Source: an uncultured Nitrospiraceae bacterium
GTDB taxonomy: Bacteria > Nitrospirota > Thermodesulfovibrionia > Thermodesulfovibrionales > Dissulfurispiraceae
Length of the DNA stretch: 64,000 bases
Reading direction: 5' to 3'
Assembly: GCA_903822005.1 (NCBI GenBank)
Contig: CAIJNL010000008.1
Span: forward strand, 1-64,000
A program made the position numbers and the translations under genes. The notes beneath the pieces are model-generated. The model was given only the letters and a program-made list of their open reading frames with translations. It searched no databases and was not told the DNA's origin. Shown here piece after piece: positions 8,901 to 17,703 of this stretch (positions are counted from its first letter, which is position 1; every line of letters starts with the position of its first letter).

Positions 8901-11155
8901 TAATCGGGCCGTTGAATGTGGCGGCAGAGTATGTGGATCGTATTGCGAAGGGTGATATCCCTCCGAAGATCACCGATACATACAACGGCGATTTTAACGA
9001 GATCAAGAACAACCTGAATGTGGCCATTGATGCTGTTAATGCAATGGTAGCGGATGCTGCAAACCTCGAAAAAGCCGCTATTGAAGGCAAGCTTGCAACA
9101 AGGGCTGATGCCACGAAACATCAGGGCGACTTCAGAAAAATAGTGCAGGGTGTAAATAACACACTCGATTCCGTAATTGGACCGTTGAATGTAGCTGCTG
9201 AGTATGTTGACAGAATTTCAAAGGGGGATATTCCTCCGATAATCAGCGACAGTTACAACGGCGACTTCAACGAGATCAAGAACAACCTGAATGCAGTAGT
9301 CAGGATGATGAACGAGCTGCTGGCAGAGACAGACAAGGTAATCAGGGCGGCGGCGGATGGTCAGCTTGATCAGCGTGCAAATGCAGATCTTTTTGTTGGC
9401 GGCTGGAACAAGCTGGTTGCCGGAGTGAATGAAACAATCACCAATATTGTGAATCCGCTAATGGTAACTGCAGACTATGTGGACAAGGTGTCAAATGGAG
9501 TGATACCGCCGACTATTACGCAGGAGTACAAGGGCCAGTACAATATCATCAAGAACAATCTGAACTCGGTAGTGAAAATGATGAATGAACTGCTGGCAGA
9601 AACAGACAAGGTCATCAAGGCGGCAGCGGATGGTCAGCTGGACCAGAGGGCGAATGCGGACCTGTTTGCAGGCGGATGGAACAAGCTGGTATCCGGAGTA
9701 AACGATACGATCACCAACATCGTGAATCCTCTCATGGTGACGGCAGACTATGTTGAGAAGGTATCCAAGGGAGTAATACCTCCGACGATCACGCAGGAGT
9801 ACAAGGGGCAGTACAACATCATCAAGAACAACCTGAACGCGGTTGTGAAGATGATGAACGAACTGCTGGCAGAAACAGACAAGATCATCAGGGCGGCAGC
9901 TGAGGGTCAGCTTGATCAAAGAGCGAATGCGGACCTGTTTGCAGGCGGCTGGAACAAGCTGGTGTCAGGCGTAAATGACACGATTACCAATATCGTGAAT
10001 CCGCTAATGGTAACTGCAGATTATGTAGACCGGATATCGAAAGGCGACATGCCGCCGATAATTACGCAGGAGTACAAGGGCCAGTATAACATCATCAAAA
10101 GCAACCTGAATATGCTGATCGAGGCATTGAATGGTATTACAAAGGCGGCCCAGGAAATTGCAGAGGGCAACCTTTTGGTCAAGGTCAATGAACGGTCAGC
10201 AAAGGACGAATTGATGAAGGCGCTAATACTGATGGTCAAGAAACTGACCGAGATTGCCGGTGATATCCAGTCAGCAACAGACAATGTTGCATCCGGCAGC
10301 CAGCAGATGAGCTCAAACTCCCAGCAGATGTCGCAGGGAGCAACCGAGCAGGCAGCATCGGTAGAAGAAGTTTCATCGTCAATGGAGCAGATGACCTCCA
10401 ATATCCGCCAGAACGCCGACAACGCCCAGCAGACCGAAAAAATAGCTGCGAAGGCAGCGGATGACGCTACCGAAGGAGGCAAGGCTGTTTCCGAGACGGT
10501 CAATGCGATGAAGGAGATCGCGGGCAAGATCTCGATAATCGAAGAGATTGCGCGCCAGACCAACATGCTGGCCCTTAACGCGGCCATCGAGGCAGCCCGC
10601 GCAGGAGAGCATGGTAAAGGCTTCGCAGTCGTTGCGGCAGAGGTCAGGAAACTTGCCGAGAGGAGCCAGCTTGCTGCCGGCGAGATAAGTCAGCTCTCCG
10701 AAACGAGTGTCGAGATCGCAGAAAAGGCGGGGACAATGCTGACGCAGATCGTACCTGCGATTCAAAAGACTGCGGATCTTGTTCAGGAGATCAGTGCTGC
10801 GAGCAAGGAGCAGGATGCCGGTGCCGAGCAGATCAGCAAGGCCATCCAGGAGCTCGACAAGGTCGTGCAGCAGAATGCTGCAGCGTCTGAAGAACTCGCA
10901 TCTACAGCCATAGAACTGACATCGCAGGCAGACGCGATGCAGGGCACCATCTCGTTCTTCAAACTCGGAGAGAATGGCAGGACCAAAAGCAGGTCCCAGG
11001 CGCGCGTTGCCGGTTCCATCCCGCATATGGCCATGAGTACAGGATCTGCCACGGCCGTGCTGGAGCATCCGAATCCGAAGAAAAAGGCAAAGGGTGTAGC
11101 CATTGACATCGGAAATGGCGGCGATAAACATGATGATGATTTTGAGAAGTTCTAG
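5939..11155 (+). CDS. Giant poly-HAMP methyl-accepting chemotaxis protein
   Basis: A 1738-residue receptor, several times the usual 500-700. Two TM helices (about 13-37 and 50-72) are separated by a very short periplasmic loop, so there is no periplasmic sensor. A canonical HAMP-like segment (about 80-125) is followed by 14 tandem units of exactly 91 residues (126-1399), a final HAMP-like stretch with [10 protein letters not shown], and an MCP signalling hairpin with tip [20 protein letters not shown] (about 1538-1557). The C-terminus is a flexible, basic then acidic linker ending in DFEKF, a fit to the CheR-docking pentapeptide x-aromatic-x-x-aromatic. Poly-HAMP arrays are known in fungal Nik1-type kinases and bacterial receptors; this one is very long. 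It is the main receptor of the cluster, directly before cheW. Confidence 0.93.
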   Translation: MLDSMRIRGQVMMGFSLACGLIIITTVIGVLGIGSIISAKDIQSAASQAQIFMMAAAFVGVIITIGLGMGIASSIMSKLGEDPTVVTNLARKIAAGDLTMNINMSGKNENGLIVAMSRIIDSIKLVVADAGMLSKAAVEGKLATRADASKHQGEFRKIVEGVNSTLDSVIGPLNVAANYVDRISKGDIPPKISDTYNGDFNTIKNNLNNCIEAINALVADAGMLAKAAVEGKLATRADATKQQGDYRKIVEGVNATLDSVIGPLNVAAEYVDRIAKGDIPPKITDSYNGDFNEIKNNLNVAIDAVNAMVADAATLEKAALEGKLATRADATKHQGDFRKIVQGVNNTLDSVIGPLNVAAEYVDRISKGDIPPMITDSYNGDFNEIKNNLNAVVKMMNELLAETDKVIKAAADGQLDQRANADLFVGGWKKLVAGVNETITNIVNPLMVTADYVDKVAKGVIPPTITQEYKGQYNIIKNNLNAVVKMMNELLAETDKIIRAAADGQLDQRSNADLFAGGWNKLVAGVNDTITNIVNPLMVTADYVDKVSKGVIPPTITQEYKGQYNIIKNNLNAVVKMMNELLAETDKVIKAAADGQLDQRANADLFAGGWNKLVAGVNDTITNIVNPLMVTAEYVDRISKGDIPPVITQEYRGQYNLIKTNLNNCITAINGLTADAGMLAKAAIEGKLATRADATKQQGDYRKIVEGVNNTLDAVIGPLNVAAEYVDRIAKGDIPPKITDTYNGDFNEIKNNLNVAIDAVNAMTADAKMLAKAAVEGKLATRADATKHQGDFRNIVEGVNNTLDAVIGPLNVAAEYVDRIAKGDIPPKITDTYNGDFNEIKNNLNVAIDAVNAMTADAKMLAKAAVEGKLATRADATKHQGDFRNIVEGVNNTLDAVIGPLNVAAEYVDRIAKGDIPPKITDSYNGDFNEIKNNLNVAIDAVNALVADAKLLAKAAVEGKLATRADATKHQGDFRNIVEGVNNTLDAVIGPLNVAAEYVDRIAKGDIPPKITDTYNGDFNEIKNNLNVAIDAVNAMVADAANLEKAAIEGKLATRADATKHQGDFRKIVQGVNNTLDSVIGPLNVAAEYVDRISKGDIPPIISDSYNGDFNEIKNNLNAVVRMMNELLAETDKVIRAAADGQLDQRANADLFVGGWNKLVAGVNETITNIVNPLMVTADYVDKVSNGVIPPTITQEYKGQYNIIKNNLNSVVKMMNELLAETDKVIKAAADGQLDQRANADLFAGGWNKLVSGVNDTITNIVNPLMVTADYVEKVSKGVIPPTITQEYKGQYNIIKNNLNAVVKMMNELLAETDKIIRAAAEGQLDQRANADLFAGGWNKLVSGVNDTITNIVNPLMVTADYVDRISKGDMPPIITQEYKGQYNIIKSNLNMLIEALNGITKAAQEIAEGNLLVKVNERSAKDELMKALILMVKKLTEIAGDIQSATDNVASGSQQMSSNSQQMSQGATEQAASVEEVSSSMEQMTSNIRQNADNAQQTEKIAAKAADDATEGGKAVSETVNAMKEIAGKISIIEEIARQTNMLALNAAIEAARAGEHGKGFAVVAAEVRKLAERSQLAAGEISQLSETSVEIAEKAGTMLTQIVPAIQKTADLVQEISAASKEQDAGAEQISKAIQELDKVVQQNAAASEELASTAIELTSQADAMQGTISFFKLGENGRTKSRSQARVAGSIPHMAMSTGSATAVLEHPNPKKKAKGVAIDIGNGGDKHDDDFEKF
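6314..10135 (+). repeat. Fourteen in-frame 273-bp tandem repeats (91-residue HAMP-like units)
   Basis: Units start at 6314, 6587, 6860, 7133, 7406, 7679, 7952, 8225, 8498, 8771, 9044, 9317, 9590 and 9863, with no indels. Type A units contain [10 protein letters not shown] and [12 protein letters not shown]; type B units contain [12 protein letters not shown] and [12 protein letters not shown]. The order is A3-B3-A5-B3. Units 8 and 9 share a 137-nt identical stretch (8240-8376 and 8513-8649), and units 7, 8 and 10 share another block of over 100 nt, so copies have been exchanged or duplicated recently. Confidence 0.95.
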
Positions 11156-11164
11156 GAGGGGGAT

Positions 11165-11653
11165 ATGAGCGTAGCCGGAATAACAGAGACTACTCAATAC
11201 CTTACCTTCAAGCTCGACGACGAGGTCTTCGCGCTCGATGTGGCCAAGGTGAGGGAGATACTCGACTTTACTACCGTAACCAAGGTCCCGCAGACTCCTG
11301 ATTTCATGCGCGGGGTAATCAACCTTCGCGGCAGCGTAGTGCCAGTGATAGACATGCGGCTCAAGTTTGGCATGAGCATGACCGAGAATACCGTAAACAC
11401 TTGTATAGTGGTAGTCGAGATAAATCTTGGCAATGAGACCACCATACTCGGTGCGCTGGCTGACTCAGTGCAGGAAGTGGTGGACATGGAGCCCGACCAG
11501 ATTGAGCCTGCCCCGAAGATCGGTACAAAACTGAACACCGATTTTATCAGGGGCATGGGCAAGAGGGAAGGGAAGTTCGTGATGATCCTCGATATCGACA
11601 AGGTATTCACGACCGAAGAATTGATGATCGCTCAGGGTATAAGCAAGACATAG
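11165..11653 (+). CDS. cheW: Chemotaxis coupling protein CheW
   Basis: A 162-residue single CheW domain. Seen: YLTFKLDDEVFALDVAKVREIL at the start, the hallmark NLRGSVVPVIDMRLKFG (about 55-71) and a closing FVMILDIDKVF. It bridges the MCP tip to the CheA P5 domain. It follows the giant MCP gene by 9 bp with an aggaggg Shine-Dalgarno, so the two are probably made together. No unusual changes are seen. Confidence 0.95.
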   Translation: MSVAGITETTQYLTFKLDDEVFALDVAKVREILDFTTVTKVPQTPDFMRGVINLRGSVVPVIDMRLKFGMSMTENTVNTCIVVVEINLGNETTILGALADSVQEVVDMEPDQIEPAPKIGTKLNTDFIRGMGKREGKFVMILDIDKVFTTEELMIAQGISKT

Positions 11654-11663
11654 CTTCAGGCTT

Positions 11664-11695
11664 ACTGACGGCAGTCTGCAGAGGCTGCCGTCAGT
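11664..11695 (+). other. Strong hairpin between cheW and cheR
   Basis: Perfect 11-bp inverted repeat, arms 11664-11674 (actgacggcag) and 11685-11695, with a 10-nt loop. There is no T-run after it, so it is not a classic intrinsic terminator. It may stabilise the upstream mRNA end or tune cheR level relative to the receptor genes. Confidence 0.6.
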
Positions 11696-11724
11696 CACCA
11701 ACGAAAATTCAGGGAGATGAAATA

Positions 11725-12606
11725 ATGATTGCGGATGAAATTAACAGGCGAAACAGGACAGGCGCATCTCCCGGCTTAATGTCCACAGCTGATTTCAACC
11801 GGCTCAGCAAATATATTCATGAGACGTGCGGCATCAAACTGACAGCCGAGAAGAAGGTGATGATAGAATCAAGGCTCGGCAAGAGGGTCAAAGAACTGAA
11901 CCTTGATGATTATCATGACTACTGCAATTACGTGCTAGACGGTTCGCCGGACAAAGAAGAGCTGCGGCATATGATAGATGTTGTAACTACCAACAAGACC
12001 GATTTTTTTCGGGAACCGGCCCACTTTCAGTTTTTGACAAGCAGAGCGCTGCCGGAACTCAGGCAGATGAGAGGCGTCGGTGAGGGCAAACCATTAAGGG
12101 TATGGAGCGCGGGATGCTCAACCGGAGAGGAGCCTTACACACTTGCAATGGTCTTGAGCGAATATGCGCTCCAGAACAGGCCTTTCCGGTTTGAGATTAT
12201 GGCTACCGATATTTCAGTGCGTGTGCTTCAGTCGGCAAAACTTGCTATTTATGATATTGAACGGGTTGCTCCGGTGCCGGACGCAATGAAGCGCAAGTAT
12301 CTGCTAAAGAGCCGCGATAACTCAAAAAAAGTAGTGCGCATAGTGCCGGAGCTGAGGGAACTGGTCCAATTCAGACATCTGAATTTTATGGATGCTGATT
12401 TCGGAATCAGGGAACCGCTCGACATGATATTCTGCAGAAACGTGATCATCTATTTTGACCGTGAGACGCAGGAAAGACTGTTGAGAAAGTTTTGCAGCCA
12501 TCTGGCCCCCGGCGGTTACGTTTATATGGGCCACTCAGAAACTCTGAACGGAATGAATCTGCCTCTTACTTCGGTGGCGCCGACAACATACAGGAAAAAA
12601 ATATGA
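11725..12606 (+). CDS. cheR: Chemoreceptor glutamate methyltransferase CheR
   Basis: A complete 293-residue CheR. The N-terminal helical domain (about 20-95) ends in TNKTDFFREP; the SAM domain has WSAGCSTGEEPYTLAMVL, MATDISVRVLQSAKLAIY, FCRNVIIYFDRETQERLL and LAPGGYVYMGHSE. It transfers methyl groups from S-adenosylmethionine to receptor glutamates. The beta-subdomain region after ATDIS, which binds receptor pentapeptides in tethering CheRs, is present, which fits the DFEKF tail on the giant MCP. The Shine-Dalgarno is agggag, 7 bp upstream. The stop overlaps the cheD start (ATGA). Confidence 0.95.
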   Translation: MIADEINRRNRTGASPGLMSTADFNRLSKYIHETCGIKLTAEKKVMIESRLGKRVKELNLDDYHDYCNYVLDGSPDKEELRHMIDVVTTNKTDFFREPAHFQFLTSRALPELRQMRGVGEGKPLRVWSAGCSTGEEPYTLAMVLSEYALQNRPFRFEIMATDISVRVLQSAKLAIYDIERVAPVPDAMKRKYLLKSRDNSKKVVRIVPELRELVQFRHLNFMDADFGIREPLDMIFCRNVIIYFDRETQERLLRKFCSHLAPGGYVYMGHSETLNGMNLPLTSVAPTTYRKKI

Positions 12607-13121
12607 ATATAGAACAGGCAATAAGCGGGTTTACACCGGCCATATTGAAGCCTGGAGAGATTCTGTCTTCGGGAAAACCGTCGGTGGTGACGACTGTTCT
12701 GGGCTCGTGCGTATCCGTCACCATGCACCACACTGCTTCCGTATTCGGCGCGATCTGTCACTGCATGCTGCCTAAATGTGCAGAGAGGAAAAAATGTGTA
12801 AAAGAGCCGGAATGCAGGGAATGGCCCAAATATGTTGAATGTACTATCAGGCATATGATTAAGAAGCTTGACGAGCTCAATATACTGCGCAGCGAAGTGG
12901 TGGTAAAACTTTTTGGCGGGGCCGAGATGCTCGACAGGACCGGGCCGAACAACGGGCATACAAAGACCGTAGGTGCCGAGAATGTGAGAGTTGCAAAAAA
13001 AATACTCGCGAAAGAAGGACTCGGGATTGCCGTTGCCGATACCGGAGGAATCATAGGCAGGAAAATCTTTTTTCTGACGCACACGGGAGAGATATATCTG
13101 AAGAGGCTCGGCAATGAATAA
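12603..13121 (+). CDS. cheD: Chemoreceptor glutamine deamidase CheD
   Basis: A 172-residue CheD. Start ATG 12603 is chosen because it overlaps the cheR stop by 4 bp and begins just before the conserved core; the longer open frame runs back into cheR. Seen: catalytic Cys in [10 protein letters not shown], His in ICHCMLP (usually HFxLP, here HC), and KLFGGAEML. CheD deamidates receptor Gln residues to Glu and in some species is modulated by CheC, for which no gene lies here. A Cys-rich insertion (about residues 56-77: [17 protein letters not shown]) is seen also in other large-receptor clusters. It overlaps cheB by 8 bp. Confidence 0.92.
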   Translation: MNIEQAISGFTPAILKPGEILSSGKPSVVTTVLGSCVSVTMHHTASVFGAICHCMLPKCAERKKCVKEPECREWPKYVECTIRHMIKKLDELNILRSEVVVKLFGGAEMLDRTGPNNGHTKTVGAENVRVAKKILAKEGLGIAVADTGGIIGRKIFFLTHTGEIYLKRLGNE

Positions 13122-14178
13122 AAAGATAAAGGTGCTGATCATCGATGATTCGGCGATTGTAAGGCAGACGCTGTCAGAACTCCTTTCGTCGGATCCGCAG
13201 ATAGAGATCATGGCCACCGCGGCTGACCCTCTTATTGCCATAGAGCGGCTAAAGGTAGAGGTGCCTGACGTAATCACACTGGATGTCGAGATGCCGCGGA
13301 TGGACGGCATTACTTTTTTAAAGAAATTGATGTCTCAGCATCCTATACCGGTCGTTATGTGCTCTAGCCTGACCGGCTCAGGTTCCGAGACCGCTCTCAG
13401 GGCCCTGGAATACGGGGCAGTTGATATCATAGAAAAACCGCGCATAGGGACCAAACAGTTTTTAGAGGACGCTAAAGTTGCTATCTGCGACGCGGTAAAA
13501 GCTGCCGCAATGTCCCGTACAAGAAAACTGAATATAAAAGAGACCGTCATTGAGCCGAAACTGACCGCTGATGCGGTCATAGAAAAGCCGCTGTCAAGGG
13601 CCATGATCCAGACTACCGACAAAGTGTTTGTAGTAGGGGCATCCACAGGCGGAACTGAGGCGCTAAGGGTCTTTCTGGAAAGCATGCCGCTGGATGCGCC
13701 AGGCATAGTTATCGTGCAGCACATGCCAGAAAAATTTACAGAGGCATTCGCCCGGAGGCTGGACAGCCTCTGCGGCATATCGGTCAAGGAGGCAGCAAAT
13801 GACGACAGCGTCATAAGGGGAAGGGCACTTATCGCTCCGGGCAATCGCCACATGCTGCTTAAACGCAGCGGCGCGCGTTACTACGTTGAGGTAAAAGACG
13901 GCCCACTCGTATGCAGGCACCGCCCTTCGGTTGATGTCCTGTTCAGGTCAGCCGCCAGATACGCGGGGAAAAATGCGATAGGGGTCATCATGACCGGCAT
14001 GGGCGACGACGGCGCCCGCGGTATGCTCGAGATGAAAGAAGCCGGCTCATTTAATGTGGCACAGGACGAGGCGTCCTGCGTGGTATGGGGTATGCCCAAA
14101 AAGGCCATGGAATGCGGGGCAGTGCATAAGGTGGCCCCGCTTGAGCGCATTTCATCGATTATACTCGAAAAGGCTTAA
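13114..14178 (+). CDS. cheB: Protein-glutamate methylesterase/response regulator CheB
   Basis: A 354-residue CheB. The N-terminal receiver has phospho-Asp57 in [11 protein letters not shown], then a linker (about 128-165), then the methylesterase domain with the catalytic triad Ser177 (VGASTGG), His203 (VQHMPEKFT) and Asp299 (MGDDGARG). It removes receptor methyl groups when phosphorylated by CheA, opposing CheR. It overlaps cheD by 8 bp. All catalytic residues are intact. Confidence 0.96.
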   Translation: MNKKIKVLIIDDSAIVRQTLSELLSSDPQIEIMATAADPLIAIERLKVEVPDVITLDVEMPRMDGITFLKKLMSQHPIPVVMCSSLTGSGSETALRALEYGAVDIIEKPRIGTKQFLEDAKVAICDAVKAAAMSRTRKLNIKETVIEPKLTADAVIEKPLSRAMIQTTDKVFVVGASTGGTEALRVFLESMPLDAPGIVIVQHMPEKFTEAFARRLDSLCGISVKEAANDDSVIRGRALIAPGNRHMLLKRSGARYYVEVKDGPLVCRHRPSVDVLFRSAARYAGKNAIGVIMTGMGDDGARGMLEMKEAGSFNVAQDEASCVVWGMPKKAMECGAVHKVAPLERISSIILEKA

Positions 14179-14204
14179 ATATTTGATTCAGGAAGGGGCT
14201 GCTT

Positions 14205-15272
14205 ATGCTTCAGGCAAACGCTGATACTTTACTTATAATAGACGATGATCCGGCAGTGCTGCGGAGTCTCGAAAAAATACTCGGCTCACAATACGATGTT
14301 GTGGCCTGCAGCAGCGGCAAAGAGGCCTTGAGCAAATTCAGCACAGAGCATTTTGTGGCAGTGCTGTCGGATGTAAAGATGCCTGGCATGACCGGCATCG
14401 AGGTACTGGACAATATACACAACATTGAGCCGGAGCTTCCGGTAATTCTCATGACCGCGTATGCGGAGATAGACATAGCGGTGAGCGCGGTAAAAAAGAG
14501 CGCGTTCGATTTTATCATCAAGCCGTTCCAGGTGGATGCCCTGTTTGAAACTGTAAACAGGGCCATAAAAAAGCACAGGCATGATCAGCTCCGGCACATG
14601 ACGCACATCAGGCTCAGGGAGGCGGTGCGCCAGAAGTCGTCTGAGCTTTCCAGGGCGATGGCGATGGTGAAGGACCTGAATGTCGACCTGATAAAGCGGC
14701 TTACGAACGCGGCTGAATGCAGGGATGAGGACACAGGAGCGCATATTCTACGCATAGGAGAGTATGCGGCAGCTGTCGCGAGGGAAGTGGGCATGAACGA
14801 CGATTATGTTCAGCAGATCAGCCTGGCGGGCCAGATACATGACATAGGCAAGATCGGTATAAGCGATACCATATTGCTGAAGCCCGGCCGCCTGACAGCA
14901 GAGGAATTCGAAACAATGAAGACCCACACCATCATTGGCGAACGGATACTTAGCGGGTCGAATGCCCCTGTTATGAGCATGGCCGCTGTAATAGCCCATA
15001 CTCACCATGAAAGGTGGGACGGAACCGGATATCCGCGGGGCCTCAAGGGCGAGGATATACCGCTTGCAGGAAGGATAGTCTTTATCTGTGACCAGTACGA
15101 TGCCCTCAGGAGCCGGAGACCTTATAAAGAGCCGCTCACTCATGATGCGGTCAGGGACATTTTCAGCAAAGGCGATGGCAGGACCATACCGGGGCATTTT
15201 GATCCATGGATATTTGAGACTTTCTGGAAGACAGATCACATATTCGAGATAATTTTTGACCGTCACCAATAA
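14205..15272 (+). CDS. Response regulator with HD-GYP domain (predicted c-di-GMP phosphodiesterase)
   Basis: A 355-residue protein. The receiver (1-125) has Asp56 and Lys107. The HD-GYP domain (about 160-350) has HDIGKIGI (His212-Asp213), HTIIGERIL, HTHHERWDGTGYPRGL (267-280) with an intact GYP, and DQYDAL. HD-GYP proteins hydrolyse cyclic di-GMP. It lies 26 bp after cheB, so signals from this array may lower c-di-GMP and affect adhesion or motility choice. The Shine-Dalgarno is aggaaggggc. The link to CheA is inferred from context. Confidence 0.92.
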   Translation: MLQANADTLLIIDDDPAVLRSLEKILGSQYDVVACSSGKEALSKFSTEHFVAVLSDVKMPGMTGIEVLDNIHNIEPELPVILMTAYAEIDIAVSAVKKSAFDFIIKPFQVDALFETVNRAIKKHRHDQLRHMTHIRLREAVRQKSSELSRAMAMVKDLNVDLIKRLTNAAECRDEDTGAHILRIGEYAAAVAREVGMNDDYVQQISLAGQIHDIGKIGISDTILLKPGRLTAEEFETMKTHTIIGERILSGSNAPVMSMAAVIAHTHHERWDGTGYPRGLKGEDIPLAGRIVFICDQYDALRSRRPYKEPLTHDAVRDIFSKGDGRTIPGHFDPWIFETFWKTDHIFEIIFDRHQ

Positions 15273-15292
15273 CCGTTGCAATAGGAGCATAA

Positions 15293-16525
15293 ATGCCTGA
15301 CAGCAAGTGCGGACGAGTTCTGCTCGTGGATGATGATCCGAATGTGCTCAAGAGTCTGAGCAAGCTTCTCGAGAGTGAAGGCTATTCGGCAAGGTCATGC
15401 CCTGACGCCTTCGCGGCCCTCGAATTTGCCGAGTCTGAACGTTTTGATGTAGTGCTTAGCGACGTGAAGATGCCTGCAGTTTCGGGACTTGAGCTGCTGG
15501 ATCATATACACAGGCTTGATCCGGATATCCCTGTGGTTCTTATGACCGGATATTCTGAAACCGGAACGGCCATAGAAGCATTGAAGCGTCATGCCTTTGA
15601 TTTCATCTTGAAGCCGATCCAGCCCGAGATGCTTGTTTCGATCCTTGCGAGGGCCCTTAATTACCGACGACTCAGGGAGGCGGAGCGCGGATATGCAGGA
15701 CTCCTGAAGTCTACTGTCTTGAAAAATACTGAAGAACTGAAGCAGCATATCGAAGAGCTCAAGATAGCCCGTGATGCTGCCGAGGAATCGTCAAAGCTCA
15801 AGTCTGAGTTCATGGCCAATATAAGCCACGAGATAAGGACGCCGCTCAACGGCATGGTCGGGCTTATTGAACTTCTTACAAGCCTTGACCACACAGCCGA
15901 GCAGGACAAATATTATGCCATGCTCCAGTCCTCTACAAGTCGCCTGTCTTACCTGCTGAATAACCTGATTGAGTTTTCGAAGATGGCATCGGGCTCGTTT
16001 GAATTGACAGAAACGGAGTTCAGCCTCGGAGATCTTCTTGTCCCGCTTGTCAGGTCTTATTCGGACAAGGCGGCCGCAAAAAATCTGATCATGTCGTACA
16101 TACCGGATACGGACCTGCCGGACAGACTGTTCGGTGATGAAGTCCGGCTGCGGCATGTCCTGCATCATATTCTCGAAAACAGCATCAAATTTACAAATGA
16201 GGGTCGCATTGAGTTCAGGATAGACACTCTGGAAAAAGCCGATCACGGAGGGTCTAAAACGGTCATGCGGCGTTTCACGGTGTCCGACACAGGCATAGGG
16301 ATCGAGCCCGAGAAAATAAAGACGATATTCGATGGGTTCAGGCAGGCTGACGGGTCGGCCACGCGGAAACATGAAGGCGCGGGGCTGGGCCTCGCAATCG
16401 CAAGGAAGACAATCCAGAGCATGGGGGGTGAGATCTGGGTCGAAAGTTCACCTGGCAAGGGGAGTACATTCTATTTCACTTTACCTGTAAAGGGACGGAG
16501 GGACAATGAAACTGCTGATTGTTGA
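15293..16525 (+). CDS. Receiver-histidine kinase hybrid
   Basis: A 410-residue soluble protein with an N-terminal receiver (phospho-Asp57, DVKMPAVSG), a coiled linker (about 125-172), HisKA with phospho-His179 in NISHEIRTPLNGMVGL, and HATPase_c with N-box HHILENSIKF, G1 VSDTGIGIEP and G2 GAGLGLAIA. There is no TM or PAS domain, so its input must come through the receiver, probably phosphate from CheA or another kinase. Its first 110 residues resemble the receiver of the preceding HD-GYP gene. It overlaps the next receiver gene by 20 bp, which suggests that protein is its substrate. Confidence 0.9.
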   Translation: MPDSKCGRVLLVDDDPNVLKSLSKLLESEGYSARSCPDAFAALEFAESERFDVVLSDVKMPAVSGLELLDHIHRLDPDIPVVLMTGYSETGTAIEALKRHAFDFILKPIQPEMLVSILARALNYRRLREAERGYAGLLKSTVLKNTEELKQHIEELKIARDAAEESSKLKSEFMANISHEIRTPLNGMVGLIELLTSLDHTAEQDKYYAMLQSSTSRLSYLLNNLIEFSKMASGSFELTETEFSLGDLLVPLVRSYSDKAAAKNLIMSYIPDTDLPDRLFGDEVRLRHVLHHILENSIKFTNEGRIEFRIDTLEKADHGGSKTVMRRFTVSDTGIGIEPEKIKTIFDGFRQADGSATRKHEGAGLGLAIARKTIQSMGGEIWVESSPGKGSTFYFTLPVKGRRDNETADC

Positions 16526-16901
16526 AGACGATTTTATCGCTAGGCATGTGCTGAAGGACATGCTGGCTGAGTACGGACAGTGCGATGTTGTGGTTGACGG
16601 CGCGGAAGCAGTGCAGGCTTTCAAGATGGCGTTTGACGATAAGAAGCCATATGATGTTATTTTTCTGGATATAATGATGCCTAATGTAAACGGGCTGGAG
16701 GCGCTGAATATGATGCGGGAATTTGAAAAGGAATCGGGTGTCATGCCTCCCAAAGAAGTAAAGGTCATAATGACAACCGCACTGGACGACCCTAAAACGG
16801 TTGTAGGCGCCTATTATCGCGGAGGCGCCGATTCCTATCTCGTGAAACCTATCACAAAAGCCATGATAGCAGAGGAGATGCGGAAGCTCAAGCTGATCTG
16901 A
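16506..16901 (+). CDS. Single-domain response regulator
   Basis: A 131-residue receiver with Glu7/Asp8/Asp9, phospho-Asp55 (LDIMMPNVNG), Thr90/Thr91 and Lys114 (VKPI). The start ATG 16506 is inside the kinase gene (20-bp overlap, different frame), so the two are translationally coupled and very likely partners. It has no output domain. It is the last gene of the chemosensory cluster. Confidence 0.9.
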   Translation: MKLLIVEDDFIARHVLKDMLAEYGQCDVVVDGAEAVQAFKMAFDDKKPYDVIFLDIMMPNVNGLEALNMMREFEKESGVMPPKEVKVIMTTALDDPKTVVGAYYRGGADSYLVKPITKAMIAEEMRKLKLI

Positions 16902-17230
16902 TCATACAAGGATTTTCGGTGCTGCCACAGGCACGGGCACTCCTGTTTTCACGAATGCGTCAGGTGCAATCACCTCATGCCTTACAAAACTTTAGCGGGC
17001 AATCCCAAACGCCTGCTAAAAAACCTTATCACTCAGTCATCAACCGACACCGTTGTATACCGGCCCCATCACCTTCATTCCTGTCAGCATATTGCCTACA
17101 AAAAAAAGAGAGAAATACCTATATAATTCGCCCTCTTTTCCGGGTATTTATTTACTATAGTCCTTTCAATGGGATGTGAGGAAAACAATAAGACCGGCAT
17201 AGCCGGCGAAAGAAAGCGTGGTGACAAAAG
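16902..17230. other. 329-bp non-coding gap with one hairpin
   Basis: A 10-bp stem with one G-U pair (arms 16991-17000 and 17011-17020, 10-nt loop) lies in the first half; A rather than T follows it on the plus strand, so it is a poor terminator. Near the right end a 5-bp GC hairpin (17194-17206) precedes the cytochrome gene. An 86-codon open frame at 16919-17179 has no Shine-Dalgarno and reads as noise. Confidence 0.5.
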
Positions 17231-17617
17231 ATGAAGCATCTGAAGACAGCGGTGATATCGTTAATGGCAGTTGCATTGATGTTCACGGCAGCCTACGGCG
17301 CAACCAGTGCTGAAAGGGGCAAGGCCCTTTTCAATGATCCCAAAGCCTTTGGAGCAACGGGGGAGACTTCATGCGCAACCTGCCATCCGAATGGGAAAGG
17401 CCTTGAAGCTTCCGGCAAGTGGCTCAAGAGGTCCTTTGTTACGCCGGGAGCAGTCTGGCTGAAGCTGCAGGACGCAATCAATTTCTGCATTATCATGGCG
17501 AACAAGGGCAAGGCCATAGATCCCAGGTCACAGGATATGAAAGACGTTGTTTCCTATATCAGGCAGGTGAGCAGGGAGAACACGGAGCCCCCGGCTGGAT
17601 ACGACTTTAACGAGTAA
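17231..17617 (+). CDS. Monoheme c-type cytochrome, periplasmic
   Basis: A 128-residue protein. The signal peptide (about 1-23: Lys start, hydrophobic core, AAYG-A) is followed by a small cytochrome c domain with the heme site Cys48-Ala-Thr-Cys51-His52. Met89 in CIIMANKGKAI is a possible distal ligand. DMKDVVSYIRQVS near the end is the usual last helix of class I cytochromes. It is probably a periplasmic electron carrier. It is a single-gene unit closed by a terminator; the partner is unknown. Confidence 0.85.
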   Translation: MKHLKTAVISLMAVALMFTAAYGATSAERGKALFNDPKAFGATGETSCATCHPNGKGLEASGKWLKRSFVTPGAVWLKLQDAINFCIIMANKGKAIDPRSQDMKDVVSYIRQVSRENTEPPAGYDFNE

Positions 17618-17654
17618 GTGTAAATGCCGGCGTTTATGAGGCAGCTGATTCAAA

Positions 17655-17694
17655 AAGGGGAGAGCAACAATGACTGCTGTTCTCCCCTTATTTT
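17655..17694. terminator. Bidirectional intrinsic terminator
   Basis: Stem aaggggaga (17655-17663) with tctcccctt (17681-17689), followed by a T-rich tail on the plus strand and AAAAA before it, which is TTTTT on the minus strand. It sits between the convergent cytochrome gene and FRG gene and can end both transcripts. Confidence 0.85.
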
Positions 17695-17703
17695 ATGCCA
17701 GGC

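Noticed and set aside
7853-9121. Long minus-strand open frame of 422 codons opposite the giant MCP gene
   Set aside because: It arises from the 273-bp repeat in a fixed frame; the plus-strand frame has the receptor motifs, and the minus product has no recognisable domain or start site.
6314-10135. Regular repeat array that could be mistaken for CRISPR
   Set aside because: Units are 273 bp, in frame and coding, with no spacer structure and no cas genes.
12492-12602. Longer start for CheD inside cheR
   Set aside because: The ATG overlapping the cheR stop begins just before the conserved core; the added 37 residues read as out-of-frame cheR sequence.
16919-17179. 86-codon open frame after the chemosensory cluster
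   Set aside because: No Shine-Dalgarno, no motif, and it spans a hairpin and AT-rich DNA.
17160-17230. GEMM-type (cyclic dinucleotide) riboswitch before the cytochrome gene
   Set aside because: The conserved core and tetraloop receptor are not seen; only a 5-bp hairpin is present.
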